A DNA stretch of 64,000 nucleotides from a virus: positions 1 to 64,000 of IMG/VR virus record IMGVR_UViG_3300020455_000892. The stretch is one strand, 5' to 3'. Below are positions 35,643-44,486 of this stretch, one piece after another (within the stretch, counting starts at the first letter, position 1; every line of letters starts with the position of its first letter). Below the pieces are notes generated by a model, which was not told the DNA's origin, searched no databases, and worked only from the letters and a program-made list of their open reading frames with translations. Both the position numbers and the translations under genes were made by a program.

Positions 35643-38600
35643 TTACACCAACATACTTTGTCTAATTACTTTATATTGTGTGCTATTAGTACTAGCACCG
35701 GTTGCTAATAATCTAGCATTGCCACTGTTTGTATCTGCATCTAGTGTAAACAATTCTGCACTACCTGTCATTACAATACCATAAACACTGACATATGCAG
35801 TGGAGCCATCATGTACCAGTAATGCTTCTGTTATTTGATATTCGCTACTGACTGTATCAGTAGCTTGGATTACATATTTGCAACTTCTAAATTTTGTAAG
35901 TGCAAAAGTGTCTATTGCCGTCTGAGTTGTTGTTGCGAGAGTGGTTGCGGCTGTTTCGAGTGTGCTTACACCATTAATACGGATGGCTCCATCTACATGT
36001 AGTTTTTCCAACGGATTTGTCTGACCGATGCCAACATTACCTGTAGTGTCTGGCATGATCTCAATGTCTCTGCCACTACTGCTTACAATTTGATGTGTTA
36101 TTACATCTAAGTTGCCACCTAGTTCTGGACTAGTGTCTTCGTTAACATTTTGCATGCCACTGCCACTTAGGTTTTGTACACTGGTAAACACCAGTTGTCC
36201 ACTACCGTTAGTTGCTAGTACTTGGTCTATATTTCCATCTGCTGTTGGATAATTAATACCACTGATTTGTACTTTACCAGTACCATCAGGTTGAATAACA
36301 ATATTACCACTATTAGTACTAGTAATTGTTTTATTGTTAACTACTAAGTTACCACCTAATTGAGGAGTTGTATCGTTTACAAGATCAGCTCTAGCTTGTG
36401 TAAAGTATAAGTTTGTGCTACCTTCTGGTAAATCATCTGTGCTAACTTGATTTGTACCTGTACCGAAATCAATGTGTGTATCATTTATACTGTTTGCTGT
36501 TGGACTAAAAGTTGGAGTAACTGTGCTTACTCCAGTAACATGTCCTTCTGCATCAACAGTTACTATTGGTATAAGTGTAGCTGATCCATAAGCGCCTGCA
36601 CTAACACCACTATTTCCACTATGTACATTAGCACCATTTATTTGTGTTGCGCCGGTTGTGTAATCTATTGTAAACTTGTTTAAGCTAGCTCCAAAAGCAA
36701 AATTACCAGTTGCGCCAATTTGCATACGCTGTGTGCCAGCAGTAAAGAAATCCATTTCATCATTGTCACTGGTACCTGTTTCAAATTCAATTTTTGTATC
36801 ACCGTCGCCGTCTTGTGTTGCACCAGCACCTTCAACTGCTAGTTTTTTCCATACAGTATTAGTACCATCATAGTACTCCATTTTTTGGTCATCTGTATTG
36901 TACCTAAAAATACCTTGCACAGGAGTTGGTCGTTGTGCAGTTGTTCCAGTTGGCCCTTGTATACCTCCTGTACCTACTGCACCGAATACATTACCTGTCC
37001 AGTATAATGCGTTTGATCCAATTAATTCACCGCTTATAGCTGTGTAAGGAATCTGTGTAGAACTTAAATTTTGTGCTTTTAAACTAGTTGCTTCTAAGTT
37101 ACCTGCATTATCAATACTAATTAATGTGTGGTTTGACAACCCTAATTGTGGAAGTGTAATAGCAACTATCTCACCAGTAACAATAATATCAATCTGATCA
37201 CCATTCTGAGGAGTTGATAAAAATGTGATTACACCACTTGACTCAGTATAGTCATTTGTTTTTTGCATCAACACACCGTTTAAAAACACCATGCTTACAG
37301 TACCATCACCTGCAACAGGATCAAATACTGTAGTTGATCCATTAGCTGTAAAGTTTACTGGAATAAAACCTGTGTCAGCACCACTAACAACAGATACCCA
37401 TTCGCCGCCTGTATATACATAAAGTTCAGCTGTAGTACCTGTATCAAACCAAAGGTCACCAGCATTAACACCTACAGTAGGTGCATTGTTTTGATAGTAT
37501 GCTGTTCCGCTTCCGCTAGCAATAGTTTGGAATGTTGCAACTCCATTTGCATCTAATACCGGTACTTGTCCTGTTGTTCCTCGTACAGTTGGTAATTTAT
37601 AGAATGTTGAACTGCTGGAATCACCAATAATAAAATCACCATTGGCATCTATCATTGCTCTTTCTGTGCCAGCTGTAGTGAATCTTATTTTGTCTTCATC
37701 AGCTGAAGCTTCTACTTTAATATGTGTGTCTGCATCTTGGTCTGTGATTGCATCACCAGAACCTCCACCACCACCGCCTGTGATAGTTATAGTTTTGGTT
37801 GCGCCTGTACCTGTTGCTGTAACACCAGGCCCTACAAAATTAAGTGTAGTAGCGGCTGTGGTTAAATTTGTACCTTCGTCTTGTACTGTAATTTGACCAC
37901 CAACAGTTCCCCAACTGTAATCTGCACCATCATAAATTAATGCTTGACCAGTTGTTGCTGTGCTTAGATTTAAGTGTGCGTCAACATCACTATCGCCATA
38001 TTGAGCTACACCTGTAATTGTAATTTCATCTGTAGTAGCATCTGTGGTAATTGTAATACCTGTTCCTGCTACTAGTGTTAGTGTGTCAGTACTGCTATCT
38101 GCTTCTACTGTAGTTTGTCCACTTACTGCAATCTTATCAAATACATTTTGTGAACCACCAGAAACAGAAAATATAACTCTGTCGTTGATGTCATCAGTTG
38201 TAAGAGTCATACCAGGACCAGCAACAAATGTTAATGTGTCTGCTACGTTATCAGCATGGATAGTATTTTGTCCACTTATAGCAATTTTATCAAACAAGTT
38301 CTGTGCAGATCCACCTCCACCTCCTACAGTTTGAATAGTAATTTCATCTGTATTAGGATTAGTTGTAATCGAAATACCAGTGCCACCTACAAGTGTTAGT
38401 GTATCAGTACTGCTATCTGCAACAACATCTGATTGTCCACTTACTGAAATAGTTTTGAATGTTTCAGTAACTTGTGAATTTTCTATTGTTATTTCATCTG
38501 TAGTTGCATCTGTACTAATTGTAATACCTGTGCCAGCTACAAGCGTGAGTATATCTTCTGCTTGATCTGCTACTATGCTGTCTTGTCCAGTTACTGAAAT

Positions 38601-39293
38601 AGTTTTAAATGCTTCATTAACTGGAGGTGTTGTGCCAACTTCTACCCAAGCTGTACCATTGTAAACTTCTGCTTTGTTATTAGTTGTACTAAAACGTAAC
38701 ATACCAGTTTGAGCAGTACCTGGTCTTTCTGCATCTGTACCTTGAGGAAGGATAAATGACTCTGTGCTAGCACTAGCATCTATAGTGCCTCCTATAAAAA
38801 TATTTTTCCATTTTTTAAGAGAACTACCTAAATTGTATGTACTATCTAAATTAGGAAGTAAACTGTTATTAAAGTCTGAATTAACGTTGATGCCATCTGT
38901 GTCTGCATCACCTATTGTAATATCTCCTCCAATAGTAACATTACCTTTTAATTCTGTATTGCCTTCAACTGTAAATTTACCAGTGTTATCAATGCTTACA
39001 CGTTCTGTGCCAGCAGTAAAGAATTTTATAGTATCATTATCTAGAGGATTATCAACTTCAATATATGTATCTTGGTCGGCATCGATTACGCCACCAATAT
39101 TTTTCCATGCTACACCATTGTAGCCTTCAAACCTGTTAAGTTGTGAATTAAATCTTATTTGACCTGTAGCCGCTGTACTAGGTCGTTGAGCTGTATTACC
39201 AACAGGAATTCTGATACTCCCGTTGGTGTTAATGTTAAGTGTACCACTTTGAGTGGTAATTCTATCCTTCTGATGATCTAAATTTAATGCCAT
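35643..39293 (-). CDS. Large tail fibre protein (1216 residues)
   Basis: The largest plain fibre here. It is built of repeats: three or more copies of 'F-K-T-I-S-V-S/T-G-Q-x-x-x-x-A-D' with 'TLTLVAGTGITI(S/T)TDATTDEITI', repeated D-T-x-I/K-F-x-T-A-G-T-E/Q-R 'error' modules, and two 'SPELGGNL/TPQLGGNL' elements. The N-terminus ('MALNLDHQKDRITTQSGTLN') and 'PVGNTAQRPSTAATGQIRFN' match anchoring modules of cyanophage fibres. The C-terminal 110 residues ('LAVTTQTAIDTFALTKFRSCKY'-like) form the common T4-like marine fibre end domain. Late expressed. Confidence 0.75.
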   Translation of the reverse strand: MALNLDHQKDRITTQSGTLNINTNGSIRIPVGNTAQRPSTAATGQIRFNSQLNRFEGYNGVAWKNIGGVIDADQDTYIEVDNPLDNDTIKFFTAGTERVSIDNTGKFTVEGNTELKGNVTIGGDITIGDADTDGINVNSDFNNSLLPNLDSTYNLGSSLKKWKNIFIGGTIDASASTESFILPQGTDAERPGTAQTGMLRFSTTNNKAEVYNGTAWVEVGTTPPVNEAFKTISVTGQDSIVADQAEDILTLVAGTGITISTDATTDEITIENSQVTETFKTISVSGQSDVVADSSTDTLTLVGGTGISITTNPNTDEITIQTVGGGGGSAQNLFDKIAISGQNTIHADNVADTLTFVAGPGMTLTTDDINDRVIFSVSGGSQNVFDKIAVSGQTTVEADSSTDTLTLVAGTGITITTDATTDEITITGVAQYGDSDVDAHLNLSTATTGQALIYDGADYSWGTVGGQITVQDEGTNLTTAATTLNFVGPGVTATGTGATKTITITGGGGGGSGDAITDQDADTHIKVEASADEDKIRFTTAGTERAMIDANGDFIIGDSSSSTFYKLPTVRGTTGQVPVLDANGVATFQTIASGSGTAYYQNNAPTVGVNAGDLWFDTGTTAELYVYTGGEWVSVVSGADTGFIPVNFTANGSTTVFDPVAGDGTVSMVFLNGVLMQKTNDYTESSGVITFLSTPQNGDQIDIIVTGEIVAITLPQLGLSNHTLISIDNAGNLEATSLKAQNLSSTQIPYTAISGELIGSNALYWTGNVFGAVGTGGIQGPTGTTAQRPTPVQGIFRYNTDDQKMEYYDGTNTVWKKLAVEGAGATQDGDGDTKIEFETGTSDNDEMDFFTAGTQRMQIGATGNFAFGASLNKFTIDYTTGATQINGANVHSGNSGVSAGAYGSATLIPIVTVDAEGHVTGVSTVTPTFSPTANSINDTHIDFGTGTNQVSTDDLPEGSTNLYFTQARADLVNDTTPQLGGNLVVNNKTITSTNSGNIVIQPDGTGKVQISGINYPTADGNIDQVLATNGSGQLVFTSVQNLSGSGMQNVNEDTSPELGGNLDVITHQIVSSSGRDIEIMPDTTGNVGIGQTNPLEKLHVDGAIRINGVSTLETAATTLATTTQTAIDTFALTKFRSCKYVIQATDTVSSEYQITEALLVHDGSTAYVSVYGIVMTGSAELFTLDADTNSGNARLLATGASTNSTQYKVIRQSMLV

Positions 39294-39318
39294 GCATGTC
39301 TCTCACAACTGTTTTATA

Positions 39319-39326
39319 TATTTAGT
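39319..39326 (-). promoter_or_regulatory. Late-promoter-like ACTAAATA for the 1216-residue fibre
   Basis: Minus-strand ACTAAATA followed by TATAAAA, overlapping the heme oxygenase stop, 25 bases before the fibre ATG. One or two bases off the best copies. Confidence 0.35.
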
Positions 39327-39855
39327 TGTTTGAGACCGCCATTTGTTTAAAAAGCTCTGTGGCAAAGTCGAAACATATTTTTGCTTCATCTGCCATACTA
39401 TCATCTAGTTTTGTACGAATTTTGTCTTTGAGTACATCTACTTCTTCATCAAATTGGTACATAGTTCCTGCACCAGGAGTGCGTTTAGCAATCATTTGTC
39501 CACCACTAAGGTCACCCATATGACGTACATATATGTGTGCCATAAGTTTGTTAGGGTCGTCTTTGATTGTTAACAAATGATTTGCATACTTTTCAACTAC
39601 AGGATATATTGTTGGTTTATAATCTGTAAGTTGTTGTTCTAATTCTAGTATATCGGCATGTATCTTCGGAGCAATAATTACATCAGTGAGGTTATGCAAT
39701 CTTGCAAAATTTTCTAATATATTATATTGAGGGTGTTGGTTGTGTAAAAAATCACAGTAACGCTCGGCACTAATACCGCCCATTAGTTCTTTCACAAAAT
39801 CTTGCCGTTCAGCATTTTTGTGATGTTCCCAAGTTAGTTCTTTAAGATTACTCAT
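39322..39855 (-). CDS. ho1: Heme oxygenase
   Basis: A 177-residue heme oxygenase, somewhat shorter than cyanobacterial HO (about 240). It would cleave heme to biliverdin, CO and iron with reductant from ferredoxin. Seen: the proximal heme ligand in 'EHHKNAE' (His12, possibly His11) and the distal-helix signature 'RHMGDLSGGQ' at 111-120, including Asp115, equivalent to catalytic Asp140 of HO-1. It lies alone between a protease gene and the largest fibre gene, with its own sigma70-like promoter, so it behaves like a 'moron' in the late region. The likely acceptor of its product is the PcyX-like reductase at 1-629, about 38 kb away. Confidence 0.95.
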   Translation of the reverse strand: MSNLKELTWEHHKNAERQDFVKELMGGISAERYCDFLHNQHPQYNILENFARLHNLTDVIIAPKIHADILELEQQLTDYKPTIYPVVEKYANHLLTIKDDPNKLMAHIYVRHMGDLSGGQMIAKRTPGAGTMYQFDEEVDVLKDKIRTKLDDSMADEAKICFDFATELFKQMAVSNN

Positions 39856-39860
39856 ACTTT

Positions 39861-39888
39861 AATGTAGCACACTTCTTAGATTTGTCAA
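39861..39888 (-). promoter_or_regulatory. Sigma70-type promoter for heme oxygenase
   Basis: Minus-strand TTGACA (39883-39888), a 16-base spacer and TACATT (39861-39866). The -10 is only five bases from the ATG, implying a leaderless or nearly leaderless mRNA. The -10 has 4 of 6 consensus bases, so support is moderate. Confidence 0.55.
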
Positions 39889-42293
39889 TCTCTTTGAATA
39901 TTCCAAGTACCACTAACAGTTAACCCACTTCCGATGGTAAGATCTTTAGCTGTTGTTTCTTTAGTAGTATGACTGTATGTACCACCTTGATATATTACTC
40001 TAGCAGTTGCACCTTGAAGTTTATTATAATCACCATGTCCTGCATCTGTAGCACCAGTATCTTCTACACCATCATAAAAATCATTTGTAGTGTCTTGATT
40101 CTGTAGTGTTGCAAGCCAAGTTTTTATATCAGCTGTTGACCAACTACGATTGAATTCAACTACTGTTGCAATTAATCCTGCCGCTATAGGACATGCCGCA
40201 CTAGTGCCACTGAATCTTACATCTCTGCTAGTACTAGCTGATCCAGTTTGTCCATCACTCCAGGTTGTATTGCCACTTTTACTCACATATGAATTATCAT
40301 ATCTAGGAATGTCAGTACCATAAGTTCCTACAGTTGCGGCTAAACTTCCATCTCCTGGTGAAAACAAATCAATCATATTTCCCATATCACTGTAATTTAC
40401 TTTGCGTTCTTTTGTGCCAGTGGCAAATTGATCATCTAAACAACCAACATTAATTGCTGGGTTTGTTCTATTTCCTGGCTGTACAATAATACTACCTTGC
40501 ATTGCACCGTGGTATTCGCAATTATAATAAAACTGTTCACCACCTGTGCTTGATGCTGTACGCTGGTTAGGTGACCAGATTACTGTACCACTTTGTGCTC
40601 CGTTACCTGATGCTGTAGGGTAATCCACAGCATTTGCTGTGCCTGTACCAGCTGTATGATTGATATAAAAAGGATGCCCGTTAGCACTTACACTAAATTG
40701 AACAGTATCTCCTCTGTTAATAGTAACAGTAGGATTGCTTCCGCTTACACTTCCGTTTCTATCTGTACCACTTAATGTATAAGCACTTGATCCACTTGCG
40801 GTTACTGTAATATTAAATGTCTGAGGATCTCCCCAAGTCGCTCCTGCATGTTGTGGGAACCCTGGTCTATTAGTTGTGGGCATAACTTGATATCCAAATT
40901 GATAAATGCCTACACCATCTCCAAAGTGTCCTGTATTACTAGTATGCCAGTAGTTGTCATAGTCTGGATGATCCCATCGTGTTTGTTTTTGATTACTGTT
41001 TCCAGATGCACATACAAAAAGAACACCAGCGTCAACCATTTCTTTTGCACTTGTTACTATACTTGAATCTAAGAATTCACTTTTCATTCTACCGCCATCA
41101 CCTGTATCGCCTACATAACGCATAAACTGTGGTTTGTTGGAATCTTGAGTGTAAGATATTGCACTACCGGTTCTATGAAATGCATAAGCACTACTGTTAG
41201 GGGTTGCTCTATATCCCCAACTGTTTGAACTTATTGTTGGATCTTGTGTTCCGTAGTTTGGATTAACAGGTTTAGCTTGATGAAATATTTTTTGTACGTC
41301 CCATACTCTGGTGAGTCCTAATCCATATCCACTATATCCATCAATTACCCATTTGTTGGCATTGTATGCCCATCCGTGTGTTCTTCCATATATTTGACTA
41401 CCACACTGTGTACCATGTGTACCGTCATATGTATTTGTGTTAAAATCACCGTTTGCTCTTAGTCTTGTATAACCTGATGGTACTGCTACTGTACCATAAC
41501 TAGAAAAAGCGGCACTTCTATTACTTGTGCTTCCCCACCAACTTCTAGCTTCTGATTCAGTAGGCACTGTAGTTCCATCCCATCTAGTTTCTAGTCTACT
41601 GCCAGGAGCGGCATCAAACCATGCAGGGTCTATATAATAAGGACCGTCCAAAACTAAATCTAAACAATCGCATATACCATCACCTGGTAATACATTTCCA
41701 CCAATGTAATCTTGTGGTGATTCACTAGCTGGTCGGTTGTTAATAAATTCTATATGTCCAATCCAAGTACCATTGTCCATGCACACAACATCTACATCTT
41801 TACCTGTGCCATACTTTTTAATATTAGCATTTACTGTAAGTGCATCACTTGACCAAATATCTCTTTTTGCTTTTGGACCATTTTCTCTTGTTGTTCTTAA
41901 TAACTGATATCCACATCTTTTTAAGTCAGTGATGTCCGGAACAGAAGGATAATCACTAGCACTTGCATATCGATTCCTATGCTTGACTGGTGCGTTATAT
42001 CTATAAGTTTCTGTAATCATACAGTGTAATTCATCAGCAGGTGGTTGAGGATAGTCATCAGGGTTTCTGTCTGGATCTTTATGTAAAAAAGCAATCTGCG
42101 GATCTTTTTCTAGTTCTGCCGCTTCCTCTTCGCTTAACCAAAACACACCTCTTGTAGGACTATGTAATATATCATCAGTTTGCTCTACTTCTCTAGCAAT
42201 ATATGTTGGATCATCAGGATCACGTAAACTAGAGTCTAGTGCGTCATATTGTTCTTTGGTATGTGTACCTAAATGATAATGAAAACTTGCCAT
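39885..42293 (-). CDS. Subtilisin-like serine protease with cupredoxin-like insert
   Basis: An 802-residue S8-family protease. The triad is visible: Asp173 in 'VVCMDNGTWIGH', His293 in 'DGTHGTQCGS' and Ser698 in 'FSGTSAACPIAAGL'; Asn432 in 'ASGNSN' fits the oxyanion hole. Between Asn432 and Ser698 an insert of about 115 residues (490-606) has cupredoxin character: 'GDTVQFSVSANGHPFYI' with His540, then 'FYYNCEYHGAMQGSI' with Cys592, His595 and Met598. No signal peptide is seen. It is expressed with structural genes, so it is probably a virion protein acting on host surface or on virion proteins. The last 40 residues form a small beta stem that could dock it. Confidence 0.9.
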   Translation of the reverse strand: MASFHYHLGTHTKEQYDALDSSLRDPDDPTYIAREVEQTDDILHSPTRGVFWLSEEEAAELEKDPQIAFLHKDPDRNPDDYPQPPADELHCMITETYRYNAPVKHRNRYASASDYPSVPDITDLKRCGYQLLRTTRENGPKAKRDIWSSDALTVNANIKKYGTGKDVDVVCMDNGTWIGHIEFINNRPASESPQDYIGGNVLPGDGICDCLDLVLDGPYYIDPAWFDAAPGSRLETRWDGTTVPTESEARSWWGSTSNRSAAFSSYGTVAVPSGYTRLRANGDFNTNTYDGTHGTQCGSQIYGRTHGWAYNANKWVIDGYSGYGLGLTRVWDVQKIFHQAKPVNPNYGTQDPTISSNSWGYRATPNSSAYAFHRTGSAISYTQDSNKPQFMRYVGDTGDGGRMKSEFLDSSIVTSAKEMVDAGVLFVCASGNSNQKQTRWDHPDYDNYWHTSNTGHFGDGVGIYQFGYQVMPTTNRPGFPQHAGATWGDPQTFNITVTASGSSAYTLSGTDRNGSVSGSNPTVTINRGDTVQFSVSANGHPFYINHTAGTGTANAVDYPTASGNGAQSGTVIWSPNQRTASSTGGEQFYYNCEYHGAMQGSIIVQPGNRTNPAINVGCLDDQFATGTKERKVNYSDMGNMIDLFSPGDGSLAATVGTYGTDIPRYDNSYVSKSGNTTWSDGQTGSASTSRDVRFSGTSAACPIAAGLIATVVEFNRSWSTADIKTWLATLQNQDTTNDFYDGVEDTGATDAGHGDYNKLQGATARVIYQGGTYSHTTKETTAKDLTIGSGLTVSGTWNIQRD

Positions 42294-42303
42294 TTATATC
42301 TCC

Positions 42304-42543
42304 TTATGGGGCAAAAGGTCGCCCGTTTTTTAATCCACCTGTGTTTGGGTTATCTATCATGCTAGAATGAGTGTTGTCATTTGGTCTATATCTAGTTGGT
42401 AATTCTGTTGCATCTGCTGTGGTTACTGCATAGCGTCCTGGTGTTACAGTATTTGCATTTGTTCTATCCGTGCTAGCTAGTGCTAGTTTTTGATCTTGCC
42501 TATCTCTTTTATAGGTTAGTGTGGATATTCCGTTCTGTGCCAT
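42304..42543 (-). CDS. Small structural-block protein, hypothetical
   Basis: A 79-residue protein starting 'MAQNGISTLTYKRDRQDQKL' and ending 'GLKNGRPFAP'. Polar, basic at the N-terminus, likely little regular structure. Lies nine bases from the fibre gene upstream and ten from the protease downstream, so it is part of that transcript. Similar small proteins sit near structural genes in marine T4-like phages. Function unknown. Confidence 0.6.
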   Translation of the reverse strand: MAQNGISTLTYKRDRQDQKLALASTDRTNANTVTPGRYAVTTADATELPTRYRPNDNTHSSMIDNPNTGGLKNGRPFAP

Positions 42544-42552
42544 TGTTATTCC

Positions 42553-43230
42553 TTAATGTAAATCTACCCAACTACCATTTGCGTAGCCTTGAAATTTGTT
42601 TGTTGTACTATTATAAATCATATCGCCGTCTGCACTAGTAAGTGCATCTCTTTGGGTTGTAGTAAAACTATGTAACTTTAGAGGAGTATCTGCAACGATA
42701 GTTCTTGTTGTTGCTTGTAAGGTAAGTGTTGTAGCACTAGTTAAAACTGGTGCACCTGCTTGACTACTAGTAAGTGTGCCTGTTACAGTTACATTATCGT
42801 CTAGTGTAATTGTTGTTCCACTACTGCTCATTGTACTTCCGCTTACAGATAAATCTCCTAATGCGCCACCACCTGATGTTGCATCATCTGCTATTTCCCA
42901 ATTACCTGAAGTACTATTATATTTTAAAATTTTGTCATTTGCTACTCCAGTTGTATCTACATCTGTTAGTCCGCCTATTGTACTTGACCCGCCTGCGATT
43001 GTAACAGTTTTAGTAGCACCAGTACCACTAGCTGTAACACCTGCACCAACAAAGTTAATTGTTGTAGCCGCAGTAGCTAATGCACTACCTTCATCTTGAA
43101 TATTCAGTGGATTTCCGCCACCGCCTCCACCGCCTGGTAAATTTGTTAAAGCACTTCCATCACCAACAAATGCTGTTGCTGTTGCTGTACCTGTAACATT
43201 TATATTTTGTTCAAAGTTTGTTGCCATCAT
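42553..43230 (-). CDS. Short tail-fibre-like protein
   Basis: A 225-residue fibre. 'NVTGTATATAFVGDGSALTNL' and a run of seven glycines are followed by 'GGLTDVDTTGVANDKILKYN' and the end module 'GTLTSSQAGAPVLTSATTLTL...NGSWVDLH'. That end module is shared with 22437-24395 ('GTLTSSQAGAPVLTSASSI'). It lacks a distinct tip. First gene after the capsid terminator, with its own late promoter. Confidence 0.7.
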   Translation of the reverse strand: MMATNFEQNINVTGTATATAFVGDGSALTNLPGGGGGGGNPLNIQDEGSALATAATTINFVGAGVTASGTGATKTVTIAGGSSTIGGLTDVDTTGVANDKILKYNSTSGNWEIADDATSGGGALGDLSVSGSTMSSSGTTITLDDNVTVTGTLTSSQAGAPVLTSATTLTLQATTRTIVADTPLKLHSFTTTQRDALTSADGDMIYNSTTNKFQGYANGSWVDLH

Positions 43231-43246
43231 ACACTCCTATTAAACA

Positions 43247-43254
43247 TATTTATT
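43247..43254 (-). promoter_or_regulatory. Late promoter AATAAATA for 42553-43230
   Basis: Minus-strand AATAAATA, 16 bases before the start; AGGAG follows, giving a well-spaced start. Confidence 0.6.
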
Positions 43255-43270
43255 AGAAATCCACAAACAA

Positions 43271-43294
43271 AAACAGGGCCCGTAGGCCCTGTTT
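43271..43294 (-). terminator. Rho-independent terminator after the major capsid gene
   Basis: A perfect 10-base-pair stem (AAACAGGGCC/GGCCCTGTTT) with a CGTA tetraloop, followed on the minus strand by a T-rich TTTTTGTTTGT tract. It lies 20 bases after the capsid stop and before the promoter of the next fibre gene. The T-rich side on the plus strand is weaker. Confidence 0.9.
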
Positions 43295-43314
43295 CGTTTC
43301 TTTGAAAATACCTA

Positions 43315-44475
43315 TTAGGTAAATGCAAGTTGACCAGTTGTAACTGCGATTTTGCTGAGGTAATCAGCCGCGTTACCAAGTGAGCTAGCCTGGTTTGAAA
43401 GCTCTACATAACCATATCTGGTCATAAAGCTAACTACTGGCTCAAATGTTTGTGGGTCAAGTACTGTACCGCTTGACATCAACGGAATGTATGGGCAATA
43501 GAACGCCGCGGCGTCTGTCTCTGTTGCACCTTTGTAACCAACTAGTACGTCATCATCTGCCGCATACTGGTTTACATAAATTCTCATTGTGCCGTTCAAA
43601 GTACCTACAAATTTAGTATTTGTTGGTGCTTCAAAAGCGCCTTCAGTTGATCTTGCGAACGCTGAAGTTGTAGCACTTTGTAGTACTGTTAGTACTGTTG
43701 GGCTTACAACTGCCCAGTTACCAGCGCCACGTCTTGTTCTTGCGGCGATAGTGTTTGCGTTCTTGTTGATAAGAACTGCAAGAGCGGCATGCTCGTCACC
43801 TACGAATGTTGCAGTACCTGATACGCTACCTTGAGCATATGTATCAGCCGCCGCACCAGCAAGTGATGTTAAGCTAGCAATGATCTCTTGATCGATTTCA
43901 GCAGTAATCTCTTGGGCTAGTGCCTGCATGATTTCTGCTTCTACGTCCAAGCCATGCATTGATTGTGCATCTTGAGCCGCTTCAAAAGTCCAGCGAGCTG
44001 ATAGCTTTCTGGTTTTTGCTTCGACTGTTTGCTTCAATACTTGGATTGAAAGCTTCTTACCACCAAGACCCTCTAGGGCTGAAGTAGCATCTGCTTTGTT
44101 AGTACCTGCATTACCTGAATATCCAGTTGCGATTTGGAATGGGCTCAATGCCTCATCACCAGCTACAGCTGAATCAAAAGTTTCTGCATAACGCACTCTA
44201 AGAGTGTGAATTTGTCCAACAGGGCCTGTCATAGGCTGTACACCAACGATCTCGTTGGCGATAACTGTTGGCATGACACGTCTAATCACTGGAAGAATAA
44301 CCTTGTTAAGTGTCGCAATGTTGCCTGCTTGAGTAGCACCACCGGAAGCCGCCTCTGAGAGGTACTTCTTAGTGTTTTCAAGCGTAGTTTCCATTACTTG
44401 CTTTTTGGTTCCAGTTAGACCGTCAGTTAGAGCTATTTTAGTTTCGCTCCAATTTTCCATTAAATTGTCTGCCAT
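43315..44475 (-). CDS. 23: Major capsid protein gp23
   Basis: A 386-residue T4-type major head protein (HK97 fold). The start 'MADNLMENWSETK', 'NIATLNKVILPVIRRVMPTV', 'ANEIVGVQPMTGPVGQIHTL' and 'LRVRYAE' are hallmark gp23 stretches. A prohead-protease site of the (I/L)-x-E|A/G type is visible as L39-S40-E41|A42, matching the T4 removal of an N-terminal propeptide. Shorter than T4 gp23 (521), as in other marine T4-like phages. Strong AGGAG 11 bases before the ATG; directly follows the scaffold gene and is followed by a strong terminator. Confidence 0.97.
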   Translation of the reverse strand: MADNLMENWSETKIALTDGLTGTKKQVMETTLENTKKYLSEAASGGATQAGNIATLNKVILPVIRRVMPTVIANEIVGVQPMTGPVGQIHTLRVRYAETFDSAVAGDEALSPFQIATGYSGNAGTNKADATSALEGLGGKKLSIQVLKQTVEAKTRKLSARWTFEAAQDAQSMHGLDVEAEIMQALAQEITAEIDQEIIASLTSLAGAAADTYAQGSVSGTATFVGDEHAALAVLINKNANTIAARTRRGAGNWAVVSPTVLTVLQSATTSAFARSTEGAFEAPTNTKFVGTLNGTMRIYVNQYAADDDVLVGYKGATETDAAAFYCPYIPLMSSGTVLDPQTFEPVVSFMTRYGYVELSNQASSLGNAADYLSKIAVTTGQLAFT

Positions 44476-44486
44476 TTTCGGTCTCC

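Noticed and set aside
9664-39293. Direct repeats in the fibre block as a CRISPR array or mobile element
   Set aside because: The repeats are coding modules of varied length and spacing; no constant repeat/spacer pattern, terminal inverted repeats or transposase were seen.
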